Shown here: piece after piece, positions 1 to 9,378 of the stretch | Numbering within the stretch: position 1 is the first letter of the stretch | Layout of the letters: the number at the start of each line of letters is the position of its first letter | Assembly (NCBI GenBank): GCA_016235765.1 | Contig: JACRIZ010000055.1 | Span: 1 to 49,854 of the forward strand | Length of the DNA: 49,854 bases | DNA from: Rhodocyclales bacterium | GTDB lineage: Bacteria > Pseudomonadota > Gammaproteobacteria > Burkholderiales > Rhodocyclaceae | Direction of reading: 5' to 3' | The notes under the pieces: model-generated | Told to the model about the DNA's origin: nothing | The model's database searches: none | Seen by the model: only the letters and a program-made list of their open reading frames with translations | Made by a program: the position numbers and the translations under genes

Positions 1-14
1 ACGGAGCCACGACG

Positions 15-1811
15 ATGAACAAGAAACCGGAAGCCGTCCAGGAGCAGGATCGCCGCCTGACCCTGCCGGAGATGGTCGATGCACTGATTGCCGAAGGACT
101 GGTGGCGAAGGACATCGCCGAGACCTTCAAGCGCGAGCGGCGCTACTTCCGCGGCGACATCCATCCGCTGACGGTCATCGCCGAGCAGCGCTGGAAGACG
201 CCGGAACCGCCGCACCGCGTCCTGGACCTGGACTTCCTGGCGCAATGGCTGGCCAGGTGGGCCGGCATGCAGTACTACCACATCGATCCGCTCAAGATCA
301 ATTCCTCGGCGATCACGGAGGTGATGTCGAACGCCTATGCGGCGCGCTTCCGCATCCTGCCGGTCGCAGTAACATCGAGCGAAGTCGTGATCGCGACCGC
401 CGAGCCCTTCCAGAAGGGCTGGATAGCGGAGCTGGAACCGATCCTGAAGAAGAGCATCCGTCTGGTGATCGCCAACCCGGACGATATCGCCCGCTACCAG
501 GTCGAGTTCTACAACCTCGCCAAGTCCATGAAGAAGGCCCTGGCACGCGGCGACGTGGCGAGCACCGGCATTTCCAACTTCGAGCAACTCGTCGAGCTGG
601 GCAAGAACAAGGGCAACCTCGACGCCAACGACCACCACGTGGTGCTGATAGTCGACTGGCTCTGGCAATATGCCTTCGAGCAGCGCGCTTCCGACATCCA
701 CGTCGAGCCGCGCCGCGACATCGGCATTGTCCGCTTCCGCATCGACGGCGTGCTGCATCAGGTCTACCAGATCCCGATGCAGGTGCTGAACGCCATGACC
801 AGCCGGATCAAGATCCTCGGCCGCATGGACGTGGTCGAGAAGCGCCGGCCGCAGGACGGGCGCATCAAGACCCGCATGCCGACCGGCGAGGAGGTCGAGC
901 TGCGGCTGTCCACGCTGCCGACGGCCTTCGGCGAAAAGCTGGTGATGCGCATCTTCGATCCCGAGGTTCTGGTGCGCGACTTCGCCGACCTGGGCTTCGG
1001 CGACGACGACTACGCGCGCTGGCACCGGATGACCACGCAGCCGAACGGCATCATTCTGGTCACCGGCCCGACCGGTTCGGGCAAGACCACCACGCTCTAT
1101 TCGACCTTGAAGCAGTTGGCGACCCCCGAGGTCAATGTCTGCACGCTCGAGGACCCGATCGAAATGATCGAGCCGATGTTCAACCAGGTGCAGGTGGTGC
1201 CTGACATCGGCATGGACTTCGCGTCCGGCATCCGTTCGTTGATGCGCCAGGACCCGGACATCATCATGGTCGGCGAAATCCGCGACCTGGAAACCGCCGA
1301 AATGGCCATCCAGGCCGCGCTGACCGGCCACTTGGTGCTGTCCACCCTGCATACCAACGATGCGCCGACCGCGGTCACGCGCTTGCTCGACCTCGGCGTG
1401 CCCCCTTACCTGCTGCAGTCGACCCTGCTCGGCGTCATGGCGCAGCGGCTGGTACGCACGCTGTGCCCCAAGTGCAAGAAGGAGGGCAGCATGCGCGAGG
1501 AGGACGAGGATGCCTGGAATGTGCTGGTGTCGCCCTGGAAGGCGGGCAAACCGCAAGCCTTCCATCATCCGGTCGGCTGCCTCGACTGCCGCATGACCGG
1601 CTATCAGGGCCGCGTCGGCCTCTACGAGATCATGATGATGTCGCCGGAAATCAAGAAGCTGGTCAGCGGCACCATGGATCTCGCCAAGCTGCGCGAACAG
1701 GCGTCACGCGAAGGCATGATGCCGCTGCGCATCTCGGGGGCCAAGAAGGTCGCCGCCGGCCTGACCACCATCGAGGAAGTGATGAAGGTCGCGCCGCCGG
1801 TGCAGACCTAG
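15..1811 (+). CDS. GspE/PilB-type traffic ATPase
   Basis: Hexameric cytoplasmic ATPase of the type II secretion / type IV pilus family, which powers pilus or pseudopilus assembly. The 598-residue protein has an N-terminal T2SSE_N-like region (about 60-170) and a C-terminal motor domain. Visible motifs are Walker A GPTGSGKT (351-358), the Asp box TLEDPIE, the Walker B region MVGEIRD (418-424), the His box TGHLVLSTLHTND, and a zinc-binding tetracysteine C484/C487/C522/C525 typical of PilB and GspE. No other pilus or secretion gene is visible nearby, so the exact machine it serves is unclear. Its TAG stop overlaps the convergent DUF1841 stop by four bases (CTAG). Confidence 0.93.
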   Translation: MNKKPEAVQEQDRRLTLPEMVDALIAEGLVAKDIAETFKRERRYFRGDIHPLTVIAEQRWKTPEPPHRVLDLDFLAQWLARWAGMQYYHIDPLKINSSAITEVMSNAYAARFRILPVAVTSSEVVIATAEPFQKGWIAELEPILKKSIRLVIANPDDIARYQVEFYNLAKSMKKALARGDVASTGISNFEQLVELGKNKGNLDANDHHVVLIVDWLWQYAFEQRASDIHVEPRRDIGIVRFRIDGVLHQVYQIPMQVLNAMTSRIKILGRMDVVEKRRPQDGRIKTRMPTGEEVELRLSTLPTAFGEKLVMRIFDPEVLVRDFADLGFGDDDYARWHRMTTQPNGIILVTGPTGSGKTTTLYSTLKQLATPEVNVCTLEDPIEMIEPMFNQVQVVPDIGMDFASGIRSLMRQDPDIIMVGEIRDLETAEMAIQAALTGHLVLSTLHTNDAPTAVTRLLDLGVPPYLLQSTLLGVMAQRLVRTLCPKCKKEGSMREEDEDAWNVLVSPWKAGKPQAFHHPVGCLDCRMTGYQGRVGLYEIMMMSPEIKKLVSGTMDLAKLREQASREGMMPLRISGAKKVAAGLTTIEEVMKVAPPVQT

Positions 1812-2239
1812 CGGCCCGCCGCGCGGCGCAGGCAGTCGAGGTAGGCGTTGCCGTCGGGCGGCGCCTGGTCTTGACCGGCGCGCCAGACTGTCTCGCCCAG
1901 GCATTCCAGGATTACGTGCAGCGCCGCGTGGCGATCGCCATGGCGTGCCAGCAATTGCTCGAAAACCGCACGGATGCCGGGCGGCTGGTCGATGGACAAC
2001 TGCTCCGCGATCGCCAGGTGCAGCGAGAGGTGCAGGAAGGGATTGGTTTCGCCCTGTTCCGGCGTCCATTCCCGGGCCAGTGCTTCGTCGCCTGCGTCCA
2101 GCAGCTCGTGGTATTCCGGGTGCAGTTCGGCGAGGTCGGCCGCCATGATCTCGAGCGGCGTGGCCGGCAGGCCGTCGCGGCGCTTGCGCCAGGCGTCGGC
2201 CAGGAAGCGGCGCACCTGGTCGCGGCTAGGGGTGAACAT
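1808..2239 (-). CDS. DUF1841 family protein
   Basis: A 143-residue protein matching the DUF1841 family, which has no known function and is common in betaproteobacteria. It is rich in His, Glu and Leu, with the segment NPFLHLSLHLAIAEQLSID and a conserved-looking HAALHVILECLGE segment near the C-terminus. No signal peptide or membrane segment is seen. It lies 9 bases downstream of nth on the same strand, so it is probably cotranscribed with nth and the chemoreceptor gene. The family assignment is from recognition of the sequence pattern; no role can be inferred. Confidence 0.8.
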   Translation of the reverse strand: MFTPSRDQVRRFLADAWRKRRDGLPATPLEIMAADLAELHPEYHELLDAGDEALAREWTPEQGETNPFLHLSLHLAIAEQLSIDQPPGIRAVFEQLLARHGDRHAALHVILECLGETVWRAGQDQAPPDGNAYLDCLRRAAGR

Positions 2240-2248
2240 CGGCAGTCC

Positions 2249-2884
2249 TCATTCCTCGGTCTTGTCGCGATAGTCGCACAAGTCGCGAATCGTACAGCGC
2301 GGACAGTCCGGTTTGCGTGCCTTGCACACGTAGCGGCCATGCAGGATCAGCCAGTGGTGGGCGTGCTGGCGGTATTCGGCGGGCACGACTTTCATGAGCT
2401 TCGCTTCGACGGCGACCACATCCTTGCCGGGCGCCAGGCCGGTACGGTTGGCGAGGCGGAAGATGTGGGTGTCGACGGCGATGGTCGGTTCATTGAAGAC
2501 GATGTTGAGGATGACGTTGGCCGTCTTGCGGCCGACGCCGGGCAGGGCCTCGAGCGCCGCGCGGTCGTGCGGCACCTCGCCGCCGTGCTGCTCGAGCAGC
2601 ATGCGCGTCATGGCGATGACGTTCTTTGCCTTGGTGCGGTAGAGGCCGATGGTCTGGATGTGGTTCGCCAGCACGTCCTCGCCCAGGGCCAGCAGCTTCT
2701 CCGGCGTCGGCGCAGCCAAGAACAGCGGCCCGGTGGCGCGGTTCACGCCTTTGTCGGTCGCCTGCGCGGACAGGATCACCGCCACCAGCAACTGGTAGGG
2801 CGTGCGGTAACGGAGCTCGGTCTCGGGCGCCGGGTTGGCGGCGGCGAGGCGGGCGAACAGCTCGGTGCGCCTGGCGGGATTCAC
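2249..2884 (-). CDS. nth: Endonuclease III (DNA glycosylase/AP lyase)
   Basis: Base-excision repair enzyme that removes oxidised pyrimidines and cleaves the abasic site. The 211-residue protein matches the E. coli enzyme in length and numbering: helix-hairpin-helix LPGVGRK with catalytic K120, catalytic D138 in AVDTH, and a [4Fe-4S] cluster ligated by C187, C194, C197 and C203 (spacing 6-2-5). Its ATG overlaps the stop of the upstream chemoreceptor gene (ATGA), which suggests translational coupling. In E. coli nth follows rsxE; here the rsx operon is about 26 kb away, so that linkage is broken. Confidence 0.97.
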   Translation of the reverse strand: MNPARRTELFARLAAANPAPETELRYRTPYQLLVAVILSAQATDKGVNRATGPLFLAAPTPEKLLALGEDVLANHIQTIGLYRTKAKNVIAMTRMLLEQHGGEVPHDRAALEALPGVGRKTANVILNIVFNEPTIAVDTHIFRLANRTGLAPGKDVVAVEAKLMKVVPAEYRQHAHHWLILHGRYVCKARKPDCPRCTIRDLCDYRDKTEE

Positions 2885-4062
2885 GCGATGCGGAAGCGGC
2901 GCACCTGCTCGTTCAGGTTGGCGGAATGGCTGGCCAGACCGAGGCAGGATTCGTTGCAGGAGGCCGTTTGACGGAGGGCCTCGTCGATGCTGCCGGCGAT
3001 GGTCTCGGCGCGCCCGACAATGGCGCCGACCAGTTGCTGCTGGTCGCCGGTCAGGTTCCGGATGTGGGCCATCATCGACGAGATGTCCTGTACGCTGGCG
3101 AGTATCTCGGCCAGCGATTCGCCGGCCTTGCGGGCGCGCTCGACGCCACCCTGGACGTGGCTGCGGTTCTCTTCCATGCTCACCACGGTCTGCTTCACCT
3201 GGGCCTGGATGTTGCCGATCATGGCGCCGATTTCCTCGGTGGCCCGGCCGGTCTTCTCGGCCAGCTTGCGCACCTCGTCGGCGACCACCGCGAAGCCGCG
3301 GCCCTGCTCGCCTGCCCGTGCCGCCTCGATGGCGGCGTTGAGCGCCAGCAGGTTGGTTTGTTCGGCGATGCCGCGGATCACGGCGACGATGGCGCCGATT
3401 TCGTCGGACTGCTTGCCGAGCTTGAAGATGTCTTCCGAAGCGCGCGCCACGGTGCGTTCGATCTCGCCCATGCCGGTGATCGCCTCCGCCACCACCTGGG
3501 CGCCGCCGTGGGCAATGTCGACGGCCCGGTTGGTGGAATCGGCGACCCGGCCGGCGGTGCCGGTGACGTCGCCGCCCTTGTCGCGCATTTCGGCGAGGGT
3601 AACGACGATTTCACCGGTCTCGGCATTCTGGACCGCATAGCGCTCGCGGATGCCTGCCACCAGCCGTTCGATGGCACGGGCATCGCCCTCCACCTTGCCG
3701 GAAAGGCCGGCCATGCCGCCGATCAGCTCGCGCAGGGTGCTGGCCATGCGGTTGAAGGCATCGATGATCTCGCCGACGGTGTCGGCGCTTTCCATCTGGC
3801 AGCGGTGCGTCAGATCGCCGTTGCCGATGCCGTTCGCCACCTCGGCGATGCGGCGCAAACGGCGGATCAGGATATGGTTCACTATCCAGAAATTGACCGC
3901 GCCGACGGTGGCGCCCGCCGCCAGCGCCGAAGCCGTGAACCAGACATACATGCCCGGCTTCCAGGTTACGAACAGGTCGGCGAAGAATGGAAAGACCAGG
4001 CCGATGGCCAAGCCGAAGCCCAGCGAGGCGAAGAGTACATTACGCAGGATGCTCGGTTTCAT
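2881..4062 (-). CDS. Methyl-accepting chemotaxis protein without a periplasmic ligand domain
   Basis: A 393-residue chemoreceptor. Two transmembrane helices (about 7-30 and 39-62) are separated by fewer than ten residues (WKPGMY), followed by a HAMP domain (about 63-120) and the cytoplasmic signalling hairpin with the conserved core [19 protein letters not shown]. The signalling tip that docks CheA/CheW is intact. No CheR-binding pentapeptide is seen at the C-terminus. With no extracellular sensor, it may respond to membrane state, an internal signal or a partner protein. It lies upstream of nth with a 4-base overlap. An AGGT Shine-Dalgarno sits just before the ATG at 4062. Confidence 0.93.
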   Translation of the reverse strand: MKPSILRNVLFASLGFGLAIGLVFPFFADLFVTWKPGMYVWFTASALAAGATVGAVNFWIVNHILIRRLRRIAEVANGIGNGDLTHRCQMESADTVGEIIDAFNRMASTLRELIGGMAGLSGKVEGDARAIERLVAGIRERYAVQNAETGEIVVTLAEMRDKGGDVTGTAGRVADSTNRAVDIAHGGAQVVAEAITGMGEIERTVARASEDIFKLGKQSDEIGAIVAVIRGIAEQTNLLALNAAIEAARAGEQGRGFAVVADEVRKLAEKTGRATEEIGAMIGNIQAQVKQTVVSMEENRSHVQGGVERARKAGESLAEILASVQDISSMMAHIRNLTGDQQQLVGAIVGRAETIAGSIDEALRQTASCNESCLGLASHSANLNEQVRRFRIA

Positions 4063-4263
4063 GATGACCTATGAATGACCCCAGGGAAAGGTCGGCATCT
4101 TGCCAGTCGGCGGGAACGAAGGCAAATGGCGCGAGTCCACCCGATCACATCATTTGCACACCTTATTCACAGGATATCTACAAGTTGCTCTCTCGCAAGT
4201 CAGCGCAGGTCTCGGTAGACTCCCGCCCTTGATTGCGGACCAGAACAAAGGGAGACGAATACG

Positions 4264-6714
4264 ATGGCTCAGCCACGCCTGATCAACGCCCAACAGGCTC
4301 CCGACCCCCAGGTCGCCGCGCTCAAGCTGCCGCCGCATTCCATCGAGGCCGAGCAGTCCCTGATCGGCGGCCTGCTGCTCGACAATTCGGCCTGGGACCG
4401 CATTGCCGACATCGTCGCCGAAGGCGACTTCTACCGCGACGACCACCGGCGCATCTTCAGCCACATCCGCAAGCTGGTCGAATCCGGCCGGCCGGCCGAC
4501 GTGGTCACCGTCTACGAGTCGATCGAGAAGAGCAACGAGGTCGACCAGACCGGCGGCATGGCCTACCTGGGCGAAATCGCCAATGCCACGCCGTCGGCCG
4601 CCAACATCCGCCGCTATGCCGAAATCGTCCGTGAACGCGCGGTGCTCCGAAAGCTGGTCAGCGTCGGCGACGACATTGCCGCCAGCGCACTCAACCCGGC
4701 CGGCCGCGACGCCAAGCAATTGCTCGACGAAGCCGAGCAGAAGGTGTTCGAGATCGCTGAGGCGGGCGCCAAGTCTGTGCAGGGCTTCGCCGCCATCACG
4801 CCGCTGCTCGGCGAAGTGGTCGACCGCATCCAGGAACTGTACGACAAGGAGAATCCCTCCGACATCACGGGCGTGCCGACCGGCTTCCACGACCTCGACA
4901 AGATGACCTCCGGACTGCAGCCCGGCGACATGATCATCGTCGCCGGCCGGCCGTCAATGGGCAAGGCTCAGCCGCTGGATGCGCGCGTGCGCACGCGGGG
5001 CGGCTGGAAGGCGATGGGGGAACTGGCTGTCGGCGATGCCCTGGCCTCGGTCGACGGGCAAGCTTCGATTGTCACGGGCATCTTCCCGCAAGGGGTGAAG
5101 CAGGTCTATCGCATCAGTTTCTCGGACGGCCGTTCGGCCGAATGCTGTGCCGAGCACCTGTGGAAGGTCTCATATCGGGAATGGGGCGAGCCGCGCGTGC
5201 TCAGCACCGAGCGGCTGATGCGCATGCTCGAATGCCGGCGCTACCGGAATCGCCTCTGGATCGAACGCGCGACCGGCGATTTCGGCCACCACGAGCCGCT
5301 GCCGATCGATCCCTGGGTGTTGGGCTGCCTGCTCGGCGATGGCATGTTGAGCGGCTCGGGAACCGTCAGGTTCTCGACCGCCTCCACCGAAATGCTGGAC
5401 CGGATACGGGAGCGCCTCGACGACGAACTGGAAGTGACCCACGACGCCGCCTACGACTATCGTATCGTCCAGCGCAATCGCGGACGGGTCAAGGGCTTCC
5501 TCGGCGTCCAGCCCAACCCCCTGCGCGTCGTGCTGGAAAGCCTGGAACTGTCGGGGCTCACCAGCGACCAGAAGTTCATCCCCAGGCTCTACCTCGAAGC
5601 GCATCGCGCCGCCCGGCTCGACCTGTTGCGCGGCCTGCTGGATACCGACGGCTGGGCTGAACGCTGGGGCAGCGTGCGTTTCTCGACCAGCAGCGCACGC
5701 CTGGCGCAGGATATCGCGGCGCTGGCGCGTTCCCTCGGCGCATGCTGTTCCATCAACGAGAAGCAGCCGCACTTCACCAACGTCGCCGGCCTGCGCGTGC
5801 CGGGCCTGCCTGCCTACGTGTGCAACATCTCCCATCCCGAGCCGCGCAGCCTGTTCCTGCTGTCGGACAAGCAGATGCGGGCGCCGCAGTGCTGGCGCAG
5901 GGAAAAGCGCCTCAACATCGCGGCCATCGTGCCCGTGCGCGAAGCGCCGTGCCAATGCATCTCCGTTAGCCATCCGCAACGGCTCTACATCACCGACAAC
6001 GATGTGGTGACCCACAACACCGCGTTTGCACTTAACATCGCCGAGCACGTCGGCGTCGAACAGCGCCTGCCGGTTGCCATCTTCAGCCTGGAAATGTCCG
6101 GTCCCCAGATCGCCACCCGTTTGCTCTCCTCGGTCGGCCGCCTCGACCAGACCCGCACGCGCAACGGCCGCCTGACCGATGAGGACTGGGACAAGATGAC
6201 CGTCGCGCTCGGCAAGCTGCACGACGCGCCCATCCACATCGACGAGACCGGCGCCATCAACGCCACCGACCTGCGCGCCCGGGCGCGCCGCCTGCACCGC
6301 CAGTGCGGCAAACTCGGCCTGATCGTCATCGACTACATCCAGTTGATGACTTCGACCCGGGACAACGAGAACCGCGCCACCGAGGTCTCGGAGATCAGCC
6401 GCTCCATCAAGGCGCTGGCCAAGGAACTGCAGGTGCCGATCATCGCGCTCTCGCAGTTGTCGCGGAAGGTCGAAGAGCGCAACGACAAGCGGCCGCTGAT
6501 GTCCGACCTGCGCGAGTCCGGCGCCATCGAGCAGGACGCCGACATCATCCTGATGATGTACCGCGAGGAGTACTACAAGCCGGATACGCAGGACAAGGGC
6601 ATCGCCGAGGTGATCATCGGCAAGCACCGGAACGGCCCGACCGGCACCGTGAAGCTCACCTTCCTCGGCGAATACACCAAGTTCCAGAACTTCGCCGCGC
6701 CGGGCTCCTACTAG
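4264..6714 (+). CDS. dnaB: Replicative DNA helicase DnaB containing an in-frame intein
   Basis: Ring helicase that unwinds the replication fork. The 816-residue precursor comprises a DnaB N-domain (about 20-125), a RecA-like motor, and a 351-residue intein (235-585) inserted exactly after the P-loop lysine in GRPSMGK-T. Removing it leaves 465 residues, the normal DnaB length, and restores the Walker A GK-T-A sequence. Later helicase motifs are intact (IDYIQLM, QLSRKVEERNDKRP, SDLRESGAIEQDAD). A GGGAGA ribosome site lies 8 bases before the ATG. The unspliced protein should lack ATPase activity because the P-loop is interrupted, so viability implies that splicing works. Confidence 0.97.
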   Translation: MAQPRLINAQQAPDPQVAALKLPPHSIEAEQSLIGGLLLDNSAWDRIADIVAEGDFYRDDHRRIFSHIRKLVESGRPADVVTVYESIEKSNEVDQTGGMAYLGEIANATPSAANIRRYAEIVRERAVLRKLVSVGDDIAASALNPAGRDAKQLLDEAEQKVFEIAEAGAKSVQGFAAITPLLGEVVDRIQELYDKENPSDITGVPTGFHDLDKMTSGLQPGDMIIVAGRPSMGKAQPLDARVRTRGGWKAMGELAVGDALASVDGQASIVTGIFPQGVKQVYRISFSDGRSAECCAEHLWKVSYREWGEPRVLSTERLMRMLECRRYRNRLWIERATGDFGHHEPLPIDPWVLGCLLGDGMLSGSGTVRFSTASTEMLDRIRERLDDELEVTHDAAYDYRIVQRNRGRVKGFLGVQPNPLRVVLESLELSGLTSDQKFIPRLYLEAHRAARLDLLRGLLDTDGWAERWGSVRFSTSSARLAQDIAALARSLGACCSINEKQPHFTNVAGLRVPGLPAYVCNISHPEPRSLFLLSDKQMRAPQCWRREKRLNIAAIVPVREAPCQCISVSHPQRLYITDNDVVTHNTAFALNIAEHVGVEQRLPVAIFSLEMSGPQIATRLLSSVGRLDQTRTRNGRLTDEDWDKMTVALGKLHDAPIHIDETGAINATDLRARARRLHRQCGKLGLIVIDYIQLMTSTRDNENRATEVSEISRSIKALAKELQVPIIALSQLSRKVEERNDKRPLMSDLRESGAIEQDADIILMMYREEYYKPDTQDKGIAEVIIGKHRNGPTGTVKLTFLGEYTKFQNFAAPGSY
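4966..6018 (+). other. DnaB P-loop intein, class 3-like, with LAGLIDADG homing endonuclease
   Basis: Protein-splicing element encoded inside dnaB (residues 235-585). It starts with Ala (AQPLDARV) instead of the usual Cys or Ser and ends in VVTHN before Thr586. The three residues that define class 3 inteins are present: Trp300 two residues after His298 in block B (EHLW), Cys565 at block F position 4 (CISV), and Thr583 directly before the terminal His-Asn. Two LAGLIDADG helices, VLGCLLGDG (acid D359) and LRGLLDTDG (acid D462), indicate an intact homing endonuclease. Its base composition resembles the host gene, which suggests an old resident. Boundaries are inferred from DnaB continuity. Confidence 0.95.
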
Positions 6715-7103
6715 GCTTTGGACGCCGGCTGCAGCAAGCTCACGCGGTTGCCTTCGGTATCGAAGAACGATACATAGTCGCCGACTCCGGGTATTGCCAT
6801 CGGTTCGCCCAGCACCTGGCCGCCGGCCCCGGCAACTTTCTGCATCGACGCCTTGATGTCCGCGACCGCGATGACGATGGACGGATGCTGTGCGGGCCAT
6901 TCCGGATTGCGCGGATAGAAACCGCCATTGATTGCGCCGGCCGGCGTGGCCGGCTTGGCATCCGCGACGGCCGTGGTGGCGAGGACATAGCTGCCCATCT
7001 CGGGACCGAGTTTTTCCAGTTGCCAGCCGAAAGCGGTCTTGTAGAACGCGACCATACGCTCGCGGTCGTCGTACGGCATTTCGAAGTGAACGACAGGATC
7101 CAT
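6711..7103 (-). CDS. VOC family (glyoxalase-like) protein
   Basis: A 130-residue protein of the vicinal oxygen chelate superfamily, with the typical opening PVVHFEMPYDDRERMVAFYK and a second half containing AVADIKASMQKV and YVSFFDTEGNRVSLLQP. This subgroup is usually annotated as glyoxalase or bleomycin-resistance-like; the substrate cannot be told. The start at 7103 is chosen because a GAGGAGAG ribosome site lies just upstream and family similarity begins there; the frame stays open further upstream without homology. It converges on dnaB with overlapping stops (CTAG). Confidence 0.88.
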   Translation of the reverse strand: MDPVVHFEMPYDDRERMVAFYKTAFGWQLEKLGPEMGSYVLATTAVADAKPATPAGAINGGFYPRNPEWPAQHPSIVIAVADIKASMQKVAGAGGQVLGEPMAIPGVGDYVSFFDTEGNRVSLLQPASKA

Positions 7104-7245
7104 GGCATCTCTCCTCGTGGGGTGGCAGCGGTCCGTTGCGGATGTGGATCGCTTATGCATACGATATAGTCGAAACTGCGCAATTCGCCAGGTTGATTGC
7201 CAATGCCTGGCTGGGTAGCATGGGATTGACACGGGAGGACTGCCG

Positions 7246-7920
7246 ATGTTCAGCAAAGCGACCCTCGATTTCCTCGACGAACTGGCTGCCAACAACGAGC
7301 GGGCCTGGTTTGAAGCCAACAAGCCGCGCTACGAGGCGCTGGTGCGCGAGCCGGCGCTGGAATTCATCGAGGCGATGGCGCCTGAACTGGCGAAGTTCGC
7401 GCCGCACTTCCGCGCCGAGCCGCGCAAGATGGGCGGCTCGCTGATGCGGGTATTCCGCGACACGCGCTTCGCGCGCGACAAGAGCCCGTACAAGACCAAC
7501 ATCGGCATCCAGTTCCGCCACGAACTGGGCAAGGATGTGCATGCCCCTGGCTTCTACATGCACATTGCCACCGACGGCTGCTTCTTCGGTGTCGGCTGCT
7601 GGCATCCCGAACCGGATGTCCTTGGCCGCATCCGCGACCTGATCGCCGCCAAGCCCGAGCGCTGGTTCAAGCTGCGCGACGACAGGAAGTTCGCCGCGCT
7701 GTGGGAACTCTCGGGCGAGAGCCTGAGCCGCCCGCCGCGCGGCTACGCCGCCGACCATCCTGCCATCGAGGACCTGAAATACAAGGACTTCGTCGCCATG
7801 GCGCCGCTCGGCTTCGACGAAGTCACCGGGCGCGGCCTCGTCAAACTCGCCGGCAAGCGCTTTGCCCTTGCTGCACCGTTCATGACCTTCCTCTGCGAAG
7901 CGATCGGCGTCGCATACTGA
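7246..7920 (+). CDS. DUF2461 domain-containing protein
   Basis: A 224-residue protein of the DUF2461 family (TIGR02453), of unknown function. Recognisable family features are the opening TLDFLDELAANNERAWFEANK, the segment MRVFRDTRFARDKSPYKTN around residues 66-84, and the GFYMHI block. No signal peptide or membrane segment is present. A GGGAGGA ribosome site precedes the ATG. It is transcribed divergently from the VOC gene, with about 140 bases between the starts, and no operon partner is evident. Confidence 0.88.
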   Translation: MFSKATLDFLDELAANNERAWFEANKPRYEALVREPALEFIEAMAPELAKFAPHFRAEPRKMGGSLMRVFRDTRFARDKSPYKTNIGIQFRHELGKDVHAPGFYMHIATDGCFFGVGCWHPEPDVLGRIRDLIAAKPERWFKLRDDRKFAALWELSGESLSRPPRGYAADHPAIEDLKYKDFVAMAPLGFDEVTGRGLVKLAGKRFALAAPFMTFLCEAIGVAY

Positions 7921-8035
7921 CGCCATTTCGAAAGTCAGTCGTCGCGAGACGACACCGAACCCCGACATTTTGCCAGTGTCGAATCAGGACAGCAGGATGG
8001 CGCCAACGTGGCATCGACAGTGATTGGAGGTTGAC

Positions 8036-8896
8036 GTGGACCAGATACGACCAGACAGCGATGAGCGGTACGGAGCACTTGGTGCGCCGGGCGAGAGCGG
8101 CGGCGGCCGCATGATCCTGGCGTTGGTGGCGCTGGTGGTCGTAGTGGCCGGCGCGATCTGGTTCTGGTGGCAGTGGCATTCGGCCGAAACGGTACCCGAG
8201 AGCATGACGGTGCCGCCGGTCGCCGAAGCGCCGCCGATGCCGGTCGTGCCGCAGGAGGAAGAGCCTGCGATCCAGCACCCGGTCGAGGAAGCCAAGGCGG
8301 CCGAGCCGCTTCCCGCGCTGGACGACAGCGATGGCGTGCTGGCGAAGGCGATGGCGGCGCTGGTCGGCGACAAGCCCGTCGCTGCCTTGTTCATTCCCGA
8401 GCGCCTGGTCAGGCACATCGTCGCCACGGTGGACAACCTGCCGCGCGAGGAGGCCCCCGTGAAGATGTGGCCGGTACGCCCCGTCGGTTCGTGGCTCGAT
8501 ACGGCGGGCGAAGGCGACACTCTGGCGATCGGGCCGAAGAATGCGGCGCGCTACTCGGCTTATGTCAAGGTGATCAAGGGGCTGGATGCGCAGAAGCTGG
8601 CAGGGGCGTATCGCAAGTTCTATCCCCTGTTCCAGGAGGCGTACCGCGACCTCGGCTACCCGAAGGGCTACTTCAACGACCGCCTGATCGTCGCCATCGA
8701 CGACCTGCTGGCGACGCCCGAGCCGACGGAGCCACTACGCCTGGTGCAGGTGAAGGTGCGCTACCAGTTCGCCGACCCCGAACTCGATCACCGTTCGGCG
8801 GGGCAGAAGATTCTGCTGCGCATGGGGCCGGACAACGCGCGCGTGGTGAAGGCGAAGCTGCGCGACTTCCGCCAGTACGTCGCGAAGCGGCCCTAG
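8036..8896 (+). CDS. DUF3014 domain-containing membrane-anchored protein
   Basis: A 286-residue protein with a short cytoplasmic N-terminus, one transmembrane helix (about 25-47, ending WFWWQW), a Pro/Glu/Ala-rich linker (about 50-90), and a soluble C-terminal domain matching DUF3014 (LPREEAPVKMWPV, YVKVIKGLDAQKLAGAYRK). The C-terminal domain is probably periplasmic. GTG at 8036 is preferred because GGAGG lies about 5 bases before it; an in-frame TTG at 8024 would overlap that ribosome site. The function is unknown. Its stop overlaps the convergent TerB-like gene (CTAG). Confidence 0.82.
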   Translation: MDQIRPDSDERYGALGAPGESGGGRMILALVALVVVVAGAIWFWWQWHSAETVPESMTVPPVAEAPPMPVVPQEEEPAIQHPVEEAKAAEPLPALDDSDGVLAKAMAALVGDKPVAALFIPERLVRHIVATVDNLPREEAPVKMWPVRPVGSWLDTAGEGDTLAIGPKNAARYSAYVKVIKGLDAQKLAGAYRKFYPLFQEAYRDLGYPKGYFNDRLIVAIDDLLATPEPTEPLRLVQVKVRYQFADPELDHRSAGQKILLRMGPDNARVVKAKLRDFRQYVAKRP

Positions 8897-9366
8897 ACGG
8901 GCGGCAGCTTCATCGCCTCGCGGGCGCGCTGCTTGGCGGCGATGTAGTCGGCGTGGCCGACGTAGAGCAGGTCGGCCAGCTTGCGCATCAGGTGCAGTTC
9001 GTGGGCGTCGAGGTGGCCGTCGGCCATCGCCACCCGCCAGAGGTTCTCGACGATCTGCACCTTTTGCGCGGCGTCGCAACGCTGGTTGATCAGCGAGGTG
9101 AACTGGTAGTAGTCGTGCGCCTTGTGCGCGGCCTGCTCGGCCAATTCGCGGATGGCCGCGAACTCGTCGGCATCGAGCTGGAACTGCGCGCGCATCACTT
9201 CCGCGACGGCGGCACGCTCCTCCTCGGCGATACGGGTGTCCATGCGCATCATCTCCAGCAGCAGGGCGGCAGTCGCCACCTGCAGCGCATGCTCGCTGCC
9301 CTTCGCATCGGGCTGCGTGGCGGGCTCGAGGTAACGGTGGAAGAAGTCCTTGAGGCTGGAAATCAT
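8893..9366 (-). CDS. TerB-like protein
   Basis: A 157-residue all-helical protein of the TerB / DjlA-N superfamily: LLLEMMRMDTRIAEEERAAV in the first half and VENLWRVAMADGHLDAHE followed by a helical pair in the second. These paired acidic motifs (D-x-R-x-x-x-E-E and A-D-G-x-L-D-x-H-E) are characteristic and may bind metal. Despite the family name, nothing here links it to tellurite resistance. It sits 12 bases downstream of the alcohol dehydrogenase gene and is probably cotranscribed with it. Confidence 0.82.
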   Translation of the reverse strand: MISSLKDFFHRYLEPATQPDAKGSEHALQVATAALLLEMMRMDTRIAEEERAAVAEVMRAQFQLDADEFAAIRELAEQAAHKAHDYYQFTSLINQRCDAAQKVQIVENLWRVAMADGHLDAHELHLMRKLADLLYVGHADYIAAKQRAREAMKLPPV

Positions 9367-9378
9367 GCGTGCATTCCT

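Noticed and set aside
4063-4263. Strong promoter for dnaB (TTGCAC at 4154 and TATCTA at 4175).
   Set aside because: The spacing is only 15 bases and the -10 match is poor; no other convincing pair was found in this 201-base gap.
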